A DNA stretch of 64,000 nt, from assembly GCA_947396885.1 (NCBI GenBank), contig OX377201.1, forward strand, positions 5,380,934 through 5,444,933, read 5' to 3'. Source of the stretch: Heligmosomoides polygyrus polygyrus. Lineage: Eukaryota > Nematoda > Chromadorea > Rhabditida > Heligmosomidae. This document shows positions 53,947 through 62,912 of this stretch, one piece after another (position 1 is the first letter of the stretch; each line of letters opens with the position of its first letter). The position numbers were made by a program, and so were the translations under genes. The notes beneath the pieces are model-generated. The model was not told where the DNA came from. It made no database searches and was given only the letters and a program-made list of their open reading frames with translations.

Positions 53947-54453
53947 AAATCACTATAAAAAGAACAAGTGTTCGAGTTATTAAATCTGGGCCTGGAATGC
54001 GCCACGCATTGTACTTCTTATTTATTTATATATTTATTGCGCTCAAAGGTGAGCATAACCTTGTACACATCGACAAGTCTAAAATAATCCAGTGCTGAAA
54101 AAAAACATAAAAAGAACAAAAGTATGCATTTTTCTAAGACTTAGCTGAAAGAACAAACAGTAAAAATGAAGAGAACTCGCAAACAGTACAGAAAGGCGAA
54201 CTACTAAAACATGCTTAAAATACCTCCGTTGCAACCAACACCAGAAATCCGCGGTTCCTTTTCCTTGTATTGCCTTCATTCTACACTTGAAAATTGTGGC
54301 ATCTGTAGTGCAATGAGTAAATATGGTTAAGTAGTACCCCTATAGTTTATATTACAAGGCAACCCCTTTAGAATTGATACCCCATGCCTGTAGTGTGTAC
54401 TCACCTGACGGATCTATGTCAAGAGCAGAGGACATCAGAAGGAAGGGGATATA
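53947..54453. other. Unassigned stretch, LINE-like 3' end
   Basis: ATTTATTTATATATTTATTG and AGGTGAGCATAACCTTGTAC (about 54019-54068) look like the complement of a LINE 3' end. A tiny SINE-A-like TGGAATGCGCCACGCATT lies at 53994. No gene. Confidence 0.35.
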
Positions 54454-54455
54454 TA

Positions 54456-55368
54456 CCATTTTCAGTTAAAATTCAACGTTACCCAAAACGAATTCAACGT
54501 TGTCCAAACCAAATTCAACGTTGCTCAAAACAAATTCAACGTTTTTCAAATCAATTTCAACGTTGTTCAAAACAAATTCAACGACTTCCGAATCAAACTA
54601 CAAGTCTTCTTTGCAAATTGTACGTTTCAATGCTTACTTCTTTTCAAAAAATTTCTGCTTGCAAAAAAAGGTCATGCAACGAAAAATTAGAAACAACTAG
54701 CAAGTTAAGCAGTACTCTAGTAGTAATGCGATGCAAGTACAAAATAAACAAATTGAACGATAAAACTACAAGTGATACAACAATACGATAAAGAATACAG
54801 AATACAAATAAAAACGCAGCAATAACTATTCAAAACATCAGAATGAGCAGGTGAAAGTAAGTCCTTCTTTAGGCCTTCAGGCGTTTTGAAGTGTGATGTG
54901 GATCTGCCAAAGCCTTTTTTAAGTGTGATATAGGGTTTCGTTAGAGCGTTGAAAATCGTAGAAACTGATACAGGCGTCGAGCTTTTTCATCCTTGAAAAA
55001 TGGATGTCGCTCGACAACTTCTTCGAGGAGAAGCAAGTCTGAGCAAAAAGCTTCTTTTGCGCTGCTACCCATAGATTGAAAATTGAGTACTGAAGCAACG
55101 AGTGCGCTCAACTATTTCGCCTTCTCATTTGTACGAGTTGATTGTTTGTGCAGTGTTCTCTATGACACCAGCAGCTTGACCAAGATCTCCTGCAAATCGC
55201 CCAATGACAAGAAAAAGGCGAGAGGTCCGTTTATACAATACGGGAGAAGATTCCAGAAGAACGTTGAAATTGGTTTGAAAAACGTTGAATTTGTTCTGAA
55301 GAACATTGAATTTGGTTTGGACAACGTTGAATTCGTTTTGGACAACGTTGAATTTCAACTGAAAATGG
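54456..55368. mobile_element. 913-bp DNA element with 21-bp iterons at both ends
   Basis: The ends CCATTTTCAGTT and AACTGAAAATGG are inverted and flanked by TA (54454-54455, 55369-55370). The subterminal regions are tandem 21-bp units containing TTCAACGTTGTYCAAA, about six on the left (54468-54594) and five inverted on the right (55256-55360). The interior (~650 bp) has no recognised transposase. Confidence 0.75.
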
Positions 55369-55370
55369 TA

Positions 55371-55949
55371 CACAGACTAACGCGATTTCTGTGATGTGTA
55401 AATAGTCAAGATTTCGCCATGCCCCCACCTGAAACCTTACATTTCAGACTCGATTGATAGTGCATGGGCCGAATGCTTGGCACAATCTTAGTTACGCGCA
55501 TGAGTTAAGCATTGGCAAAGATGATTAATACATGGGCCTTTATCATATACCTACGTGTTAGGCTACCTACGTGAAAATTGGAGCCTACAAAATACGCGAC
55601 AATTCGATACCCACGGATGGCAGCAGACACGTGTGAGCGCTAGAGGTTTCTCTCCCAGGTCGAATTGCGCAGAATCACTCCTTCTTTGAATTGCAGCATT
55701 TGAAAAAGAACTTACTTAAATTATTATTATACTTGGATTAATTATTTATTGTTTACTAGCTTTAGTGATATTTTTAGAGTCTCTATTGGACAACTGATAG
55801 GATTGACATAGAAAAGCTAAACGGTACTAATCTATTGAGTTGTAGAGTAGGCAGTGGATCAGTACTTGCTGCATGGCGAGTCGTCTGCAGATCCTTCAAG
55901 TGATCGTCAAGCAAAACAAAAGTTGATCCAGAAGAGAAGATACAATTCA
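55371..55949. other. Unassigned stretch with fold-back relic
   Basis: 55395-55500 (AAATAGTCAAGATTTCGCCA, ACATTTCAGACTCGATTGAT) matches the inner arm of the fold-back elements at 2335 and 34023. The rest is unassigned. Confidence 0.45.
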
Positions 55950-56236
55950 TGAAGCTTGAAAATTAGGTGGGCCGGCCACGTAATGCGATTCGCAGACACC
56001 CGCTGGACGAGAGCCATCACCGACTGGATTCCACGGGATGTCAAGAGAGCCCTAGGACGTCCCACAACGCGTTGGTCGGACTTCTCCGCGAAAGCCCAGA
56101 ACGACCGATATGACGCTCTTCGTGCCCCTCGAGCGAGGAGGATCCATTGGACCACTGTGGCACGCGACAGGGACGAATGGAGACGCTGCTGGGGCCCGCT
56201 CGAGCAATTCGATGATCAACGGGACGACAGGTGATA
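55950..56236 (+). pseudogene. RTE C-terminal fragment
   Basis: Open for ~90 codons: [75 protein letters not shown]. The stop is at the natural C terminus, followed by GTGATACAGGTGTTACC. 5' truncated. Confidence 0.8.
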
Positions 56237-56248
56237 CAGGTGTTACCC

Positions 56249-56475
56249 GATATCAGCGGTCGCCTCATCCCAAGTGAGTTCTGAGGGCCCACAAGGTGTG
56301 GATGTTGCGATCGATCAAACAATGCCGGTGGTGTAATGGCGTGGAGTTCCTGCCTAGTCAGCAGGAGGTGCGGGTTCGAGTCCCGCCTGCCACTAAAGTT
56401 TTGATAGCAACAATACATCGCTATGAGAGTTTACAACCCCGTTACCAGCCACTTGAGGCTCGAAGAAAATAAACT
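56249..56475 (+). repeat. SINE-D, sense copy
   Basis: 5' leader GATATCAGCGGTCGCCTCAT, then a tRNA-like module at about 56327-56394. It has a 5-bp anticodon stem CCTGC/GCAGG around a normal 7-nt loop CTAGTCA and T arm GCGGG-TTCGAGT-CCCGC. The body (ACCAGCCACTTGAGGC) runs to about 56475. The acceptor stem is mutated. It lies 13 bp after the RTE 3' end. Confidence 0.7.
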
Positions 56476-57157
56476 GAGTCTTCTGTTTTATCTGCCTGCT
56501 CCCTACTCCCTTCTTTGTCTTCTTTGTCTTCCCTTCATTTAAGACTCTTTTTTCAATCATCGTCACATAAGTTATCATCGTATAAGCATCAAAATTTTTG
56601 TCGTATTCACCCTGCATTCATCTATTCATTCTAGCCTTCTCCATATTAATAATGAGCTTGATCTGCTATGATTTTTCCCTTCTATTGAGCTATTTTTTTA
56701 CTAATTTTCAAAATAGGTTCGAGAAGTATTATATTGTATTTCTGTGACTGTTATAAGTTTTGTTTCGTTCGATTAGAGCGCAACTATGAGTGCAATAACC
56801 TAATAAATAAACGTTCATATTCTTCATCACCAGATCAAGCCACTTTGTGACCGTTTTTCAAGGCCTGTTTCTTACACTATTTTATAGTGATGTGCAACGT
56901 CTGCCTTTCGATCTCAATCTGACAAACCCTTTTAGAGTTTCAAGCAGGATTACGTCTTGCTACACACAATTTGTCTTCTCTACTATTTCGAAGAATGGCT
57001 AAAATTGCTTAGTTTTAGGGGTTTCTTCAAATGTGCTTTTGGGTCACTCTGTGTCTGGAAAAACTATGTAATTTTAGCCACTCTTCCAAGAATTCAATTT
57101 CAGTACACATCCCTTGATAAAAACCGCGAATTTCAAAGTCTTTATTAAGTTCATCAT
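56476..57157. other. Unassigned stretch
   Basis: AATAACCTAATAAATAAACG (about 56795-56814) looks like a LINE tail. No gene recognised. Confidence 0.3.
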
Positions 57158-57168
57158 ATTCAAAACTT

Positions 57169-57438
57169 GGGCGCGTGTAGCGCAGTCGGAGGAGGCGCCG
57201 ACTGTCGCCTCCACCCCCGCCCAGGCCAACCAAGCCTTCGATCCCTCCGGGGTCGGTGAATTGGTACCAGACTTGTCTGGGAAGGATAAAGCGCTGATTT
57301 GTTCATCGGCTGGCCACCGCAAGTCATTGTATGGCCAAATACGCATTCAAATCGCCTCCACGACATCCCGTAGAAGTAGAATGCGCTGGCGCATCCCAGA
57401 AGGGATTGAGTAACGCCGTCCTTTATCCTTTATCCTTT
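57169..57438 (+). repeat. SINE-A with 11-bp TSD, B box deleted
   Basis: ATTCAAAACTT lies at 57158-57168 and 57439-57449. About 25 bp between CCTGCAC and CCCGCCCAGG are missing, removing the B box. The rest is close to consensus. Confidence 0.88.
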
Positions 57439-57449
57439 ATTCAAAACTT

Positions 57450-58616
57450 TGAGCAGTAGCAATTGTGGCGTAATTATACGTGACCAAAAACATATGCGCG
57501 ACCTATAAACTACAATCATCAACGCGTTCGGAGCAAGTTCGTAATTTTTCTCATTTTTTCTTCAATTTTTAAGCTAACAATGAGATAATTCGGCCCTGAA
57601 TACTTGCTTATATCAGGCGGTGTCGAAAGGAATCGAACGTTCGGATTAAATTCTCTGAACTTCGAAAGGAATGCTGACCTCAAAATGCTTTTCAAAATTC
57701 TCGTGGCCAAAGTTCACATGAATCTTTTTGCTTTCTTCCGGGTAGGTGAATTACGACTACATGTCCTGTTGCGAGGGCCACTGTCAAATCATCATTTTTG
57801 ACTCTCCGTAATTTAAAGTAAAAATCTTGGTTTCCTATGTACTCCTTCGAAAAACTTCTGTCCTCTAGAGTACTGCAGCAGTTGCCTGTATTCAAAGTAG
57901 CTTTCCTTAATGTAGTGTTGTGTTGAGATTTTAATTACGTAATGGTTTGGATGTTTTAGAACGTGGTATAGCCCGCACTTCAATTTAAAAAATGAACATT
58001 TTAACAGAGTTTGAATCTCCACGTTTTTTTACGTAACTGTTAACCAAAACCGACCGCTAAAGGAAAGAACCACTCTGTTTCATCAACGGGCCTAACAGTG
58101 ACACTCAATGACTGGTACAGATGCACTATTGTCCTTTTAATCATATTTGTTTCAAAGTATGGCTTATATTTCTTCTTCTGAATTCCTTTGTTTGTTAAAA
58201 AAGTTAGACAAAATAATACAGAAAGGAAGGAAGAAAGGAAAAAAATAACACCTGCTGATACTTACACGCTTACTGACCAATTCAATTATTGTAGGAATTT
58301 AGGTAAATGTTTTGCGTGCTTCTTTTACTTAGCTACAATTTTTGCATTGCGCTGTTGTGTTGTGTTAATAGTGTTTTGGCATGTTATTTTAATGTAAAAT
58401 AAATAAACAACCAAATAAATAAATAAATAAATAAACTTATGGAGAGCGGAGCCGCATAAAAACGGTGAAGGCTTTTGATCCAACATAATATTCTTCTAAC
58501 ATTAAGCGTAAGGGAATTCGTCGACCACCTTCTAAGAGCTACGGTTGCTTCAAACTGCTTAATTCTACGCGGTACGATGTCGTGGGACACTAATTGGTTA
58601 TGTATTTCTGAAAAGG
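57450..58616. other. Unassigned stretch with (AAAT)n
   Basis: (AAAT)n at about 58397-58435. No gene or other family recognised. Confidence 0.3.
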
Positions 58617-58994
58617 GCGCATGTAGCGCAGTCGGAGAAGGCGCCGACTGTCGCCTGCACTATACTTCGGACCGAATCGAATAATTTCGAATGAATATTC
58701 GAATAAATTCGAATATTCGAATATTCATTATTTGAATATTCGGTGAGGTCCAAAATTCGAATATATTCATTATTCGAATATTCGCTGAGGCCCAAAACTC
58801 GAATATATTCGAATATATTCGACGCTGCTGAGATAGACTACTGGGAGTCAGTTTTTGCGCATTCTGGATATAACTCGCCTAAAGTCAAGTATATGAAAAA
58901 CCAAGGATATATTTGAGCTCAGCAGCTCGAGCTCTATCGTTTGGTATACATATTTCATAAATGGAGCCATGAAATTATTCGAAATGGGAAACAT

Positions 58995-59009
58995 GTTTAA
59001 TTACCCAAG
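58995..59009 (+). other. SL1 spliced-leader remnant
   Basis: GTTTAATTACCCAAG matches nucleotides 2-16 of the 22-nt nematode SL1 leader exactly. The expected last nucleotides (TTTGAG) are replaced by CGAAG-like sequence. It stands 13 bp before the pen-2 ATG, where a trans-spliced mRNA would carry it. It is not followed by a donor site or Sm site, so it is not an SL RNA gene. Confidence 0.75.
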
Positions 59010-59022
59010 CGAAGGCCGACCA

Positions 59023-59327
59023 ATGGACTTGAGAAACATGAACGATGCGGCCAAGGTCGAGCTCGGTCGAAAGTACTTCATCGTCGGTTTGTTTGGTCTA
59101 CCGTTGGTGTGGCTTAGGAACACATCCTGGTTCTTTGGTTGAGGCTTTCTTCGACCGCAATCACCGATCACCAATACCAATTGGAAGTATGTCACGCTGA
59201 CTGCCAAGGAGCGATCTTCTGGTTAATAGTAATATGTGTCTGGGAGACCATCTTCCAGTCGTACCGTTCGAGAAGTGTCGCATGGGCAGACTATTTGACA
59301 TTCATCTTCACAGTCGGAAGGGTATAG
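59023..59327 (+). pseudogene. pen-2: Processed pseudogene of presenilin enhancer 2
   Basis: PEN-2 is the small two-pass membrane subunit of gamma-secretase. The copy begins MDLRNMNDAAKVELGRKYF and contains GRKYFIVGLFGLPLVWL (first hydrophobic segment with the family's LP-LW core), EAFFDRNHRSPIPI, GAIFWLIVICVWETIFQSY (second segment) and WADYLTFIFTVGRV at the C terminus. Three single-base indels break it: an extra G near 59136, and deletions near 59183 and 59206. Correcting their count leaves 306 nt, that is 101 codons plus stop, the usual PEN-2 length, so the copy is complete. There is no intron. The SL1 remnant 13 bp upstream and a possible AACATG direct repeat (58990-58995, 59519-59524) indicate origin by reverse transcription of a mature mRNA. 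Confidence 0.85.
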
Positions 59328-60335
59328 ACTGGCTGCGATCTCACCCCAAATTGCCACAGCATCATTCATCCTTCTCAAAGTCCTTTTCTGCGATTCACTT
59401 GTAGGAGACCTTATTTCTCCGCTTAACGGCGAGGTGTTTCCTCGCTCAATTGTTGTTTTTTCTTGTCCGGGTTTGTAACATAATACATCATATGCATATT
59501 AACATAATTCCTTTAAATAACATGTCGTGTTTGAGATTACGTTTATTTCTGTATTTGCTTTACGAGGGTCATTAGAAGCCGTAGAATATCTACAATTTCA
59601 ACCAAAGTATTCTTTATTGATAAATTTTGTGGCTAGAAGCCGTAAAATGTTTACAATTTCAACCAAAGTATTCGCTATTGATACATTTTGTGGCACAATG
59701 TCAGTTGTGCGTTACGGTCGGAATTCATTAAGATTAGAAGAGTTTGGATTTGAAAATTGAAGACACGATCTTACAGAAGAATTTAGGAAAGGCATTTAGC
59801 CTAGGGCTCAATTTGACTTTCATTTCAAATACATCTGTCGTATACTTCAGACCGAGTCGAATAGTTTCGATCGAATATTCGAATAAATTCGAATATTCGA
59901 ATATGCATTATTCGAATATTCGGTGAGGCCCAAAATTCGAAAATATTCATTATTCGGATATTCGATGAGGCCCAAAATTCGAATATATTCATTATTCGAA
60001 TATTCGGCTTTTCGTGAAACCGAATATATTCGATTATTCGTTTATTCGAAAAAATTTTGAAAGGACACAAGTATAGCCTGCACCCGATACCAGGTTCCTG
60101 GTTCGGATTTCCCGCCCAGGCCAACCAAGCCTTCCATCCCTCCGGGATCGGTGAGTTGGTACCAGACTTGCCTGGCAAGTATAGAGCGCTGACTTGTTCA
60201 TCGGCTGGCCACCGCAAGCATTGTATGGCCAATTACGCATTCAAATCGCCTACACGACAACCCACAGAAGTAGAATGCGTGGCGCATCCCAAAAGGGATT
60301 GAGTAACGCCGTCCGTTATCCTTTATCCGTTATAT

Positions 60336-61836
60336 CCTTTTTATTGTCTGAAAAAAACTGGCTATCGGCCAGCCGCCGGATACATGTTATTTCTATTACG
60401 CTATTCTGGCAAGCACCAATTGAATGCGGTACAGTGTCAATTCGAGGGCACTGCTACTCCTATACAGCAACATTCAATGTTTAAAGATTGTCAAAAATTT
60501 ATCTCTGAATAGAAATGAGTTATGCTGAGCGATTTTCAGAAAAGAACCTGGTCAAATCAGCTCATCTTGCATTGCGACAGAAACAGCTGTAGATGTAACC
60601 AGAACCTTTATCAAAGAATTGGCCAACGTTCTCAGACGTCAGATTATGTACTAGTCTGCTACAAAAGAACTAAAATCTCCTTTGGCTGCTATATCAAGAA
60701 AGTGCTCTCTGATCTCAGGAAACCTAGGACATCGATTCGAGGTGACGTGTGTTGCGTTCCGTATCATTAGCACCATCTTTTAATTAGAAAAACCTAATCT
60801 TGTCCACGCAAATCTAAGCGCCGTTTCCGAGTGTCTGACTGGCGATAAGCCCATGTGTTAGCGAGGAGGTCAGTGCTGACCACTGAGCGCAAAGAATGCC
60901 TTCAATCTGTCGCCCACGCGGCGCGAAGATAATGACCGATCTTGCTTCATCGAGCTTGCCATCATCACGCAGCAAGAAGTCCAGGTTCTTCAAACTGTAG
61001 TGATGAGCTGGTTGTGATCCGTTCCCAAAGAATACGCCATGCCCTCGGGTTTCGCGTAACTCACGACTTCTTTCTAAAACTTTAAGCACATCCAGTTTTC
61101 AGAAATGGAAGGTCACTACAAACTAGTAACAAGCGTTTAGATTAAAAATCGTCTACCTAGGTGTCTCCCAGCTCAATATAGATGTCATTTTTTGCAGGTT
61201 GCAGTTATCTACAGTATCCAGCTCAAGAATACAGGTGACGTCAGCGTGACATGCAACATCACAGCGCCGATTTGGCTCTATACATCAATTTTATTGGATT
61301 TCGTTTTTAAGGAAAATTTGTTCTGGTTAGCTAAAAATTTCCCCACTGATTAAAAAAGGAATCCAATTTTGCGACAACCCCAATCTGAAGTGCTTCTGCA
61401 AAAGCAGCATGAAACTGCCTACAAGGCTCGAACCCACGCAGAATGATCAGCGCGTCTTCAGCTGCCATATTATCAAACATATTGAGGCACGGTTTCAGGA
61501 ATCGCGTTCACAAAATTGCAAAAAAAGCGTCGAGAAGGTTCAACTTTATTTCTGGAGCACTCAAAGTAAAAGAAGTTTCCATGCTTTTCTAGCTTTTTAA
61601 TCTGTATGTGAGACGACTATTAGGGATGTATCCTAGTCGGGAGGGAGCAATCGCTAAGTGTCAGTTTCGCATGTCACTCTATGCTACACAAACAGGCTAA
61701 TCAGGAATTGAACTTAAAGCCCTCTCGTATCATGAAAAAGCAGCTGAAGCTCACATGGAGACTCAATCAAGGGGTTGGAAACACCACATGTCCCCCCCCC
61801 CCTCCGGTTAGTATTGGTCCGGATACTGTTCGCCGG
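60336..61836. other. Unassigned stretch
   Basis: A 91-codon minus-strand frame at 60814-61089 (GHGVFFGNGSQPAHHYSL, KNLDFLLRDDGKLDEARSV) has protein-like composition but no family I recognise. It may be an exon. Nothing else supported. Confidence 0.25.
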
Positions 61837-62129
61837 GGCGCGTGGAGCGCAGTCGGAGGAGGCGCCGTCTGTCGCCTGCACCCGATACCAGGTTCCTGGT
61901 TCGAATTTCCCGCCCAGGCCAACCAAGCCTTCCATCCCTCCGGGTCGGTGAATTGGTACCAGACTTGTCTGGGAAGGATAAAGCACTGACTTGTTCATCG
62001 GCTGGCTTCCGCATGTCATTATATAGCCAAATACGCATTCAACTCGCCTCCACGATCTCCCGTAGAAGTAGAATGCGTGGCGCATCCCAAAAGGGATTGA
62101 GTAACGCCGTCCTTTACCCTTTATCCTTT
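61837..62129 (+). repeat. SINE-A, close to consensus
   Basis: An intact A box (GGAGCGCAGTCGG) and B box (GGTTCGAATTTCC) are present. Flanking TACTGTTCGCCG (61824-61835) and TACTGTTGGCCG (62130-62141) are a 12-bp target duplication with one mismatch. Confidence 0.85.
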
Positions 62130-62141
62130 TACTGTTGGCCG

Positions 62142-62635
62142 ATCTGGTCGGTACAAAAAAATTGATTACAACAATTGAGAAAGTTCAACAAAATTTCACA
62201 TATCGTCCATTCAGTCGTTGGGTTAACGGACTTTGCGCACGAGCAACGACTACCCCAACTTGACTCCGAGTCTTCAGAATTCAGATCAAATATTACAGAT
62301 CTTGCAGCAATGTAAAGATTGACTAAAAATGCGATCATGAGATCAGCCTTAGTATCTCTGATTGTTTAAAATTTCCAGGAATTGCTATTGATAGAGGACA
62401 TCCATATCAGGGATGAGCGGATAAACAAATTTTGAAAACCCGGATAACGGATAACGGACAATTTTGCCTAAAATGGCCGGTTAACGGAAAAACGGATTGC
62501 GAACAAACAATAAAAATTAAAACTACTTTTAAACCAATCTTTCTCCAATAATACGTCGGGGTTTGTAACACTGTCCTCTTCAAATGCCAAATAAGCCATA
62601 TTTACCGTTCTTGTTGGTGTTTTCTTCGCGACGAG
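62142..62635. other. Unassigned stretch
   Basis: CGGATAACGGATAACGG-type short repeats lie near 62440-62495. No gene recognised. Confidence 0.3.
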
Positions 62636-62912
62636 TGTTAGTGCAGTCGGAGGAGCGCGAACTGGTGCAGGCACTCCGTCTCCGACTCAACGTTCTTGTT
62701 TCGGATTTCCCGCCCAGGTCAATAAAGCTTTCCTTACTTTCGGACTAGGTGACTTGGTACGAGGATTTTCCGATAAGGTTAATGCACTGTACTGTCCCAT
62801 TGGCTGTTCACCGCAAGTCATTCGACGTATCTAAACCGTCTCCACAATATCCCGTAGGAGTGAGTGGTGCATCCCACAAATGAATTTACTAACATCATTC
62901 TGTATCCTATAC
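62636..62912 (+). repeat. SINE-A, old diverged copy
   Basis: Head AGTGCAGTCGGAGGAGCGCG, body TCGGATTTCCCGCCCAGGTC and 3' block AATATCCCGTAGGAGTGAG remain recognisable. The tail is degraded. Confidence 0.65.

Larger units (their letters stand above)
58661..60075. mobile_element. Composite ATTCGAA element carrying a pen-2 retrocopy
   Basis: It starts TATACTTCGGACC and ends as the inverse of TATACTTGTGTCC, with an 8-bp target duplication (GCCTGCAC), the length typical of hAT elements. ATTCGAA arrays lie at both ends (58661-58830 and 59838-60060). Between them are a flank shared with 15101-15230, the pen-2 retropseudogene (58995-59510) and a flank shared with 17335-17528. A ~60-bp direct duplication lies at 59574-59694. 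No transposase. Confidence 0.65.
58617..60335 (+). repeat. SINE-A split by a 1.4-kb block
   Basis: The head lies at 58617-58660 and the remainder at 60076-60335. The junctions share GCCTGCAC (58653-58660 and 60076-60083). Joined, they make one normal SINE-A with a TTTATCC tail. Confidence 0.82.

Noticed and set aside
54456..54600. CRISPR-like regular repeats in the iteron region
   Set aside because: The 21-bp units are contiguous without spacers and are mirrored at the other end of a TA-flanked element.
54384..54791. Protein with seven-residue repeats (QIQRCSK-like)
   Set aside because: The repeats are the translated 21-bp iterons of a TIR element. The inverse array gives a different repeat in the opposite frame, and no start context or domain supports coding.
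56327..56394. Possible tRNA with anticodon AGT
   Set aside because: The anticodon and T arms fold, but the acceptor stem is mutated, the D arm is poor and SINE-D body follows directly.
5887..58435. (ATTT)n/(AAAT)n tracts as centromeric or regulatory arrays
   Set aside because: Tracts at 5901, 10631, 20484, 43777 and 58397 are short microsatellites, probably LINE tails or their derivatives.
58995..59009. SL1 RNA gene
   Set aside because: Only the leader part is present. There is no splice donor, no Sm site and no surrounding 5S/SL unit, and it abuts a pen-2 coding sequence.
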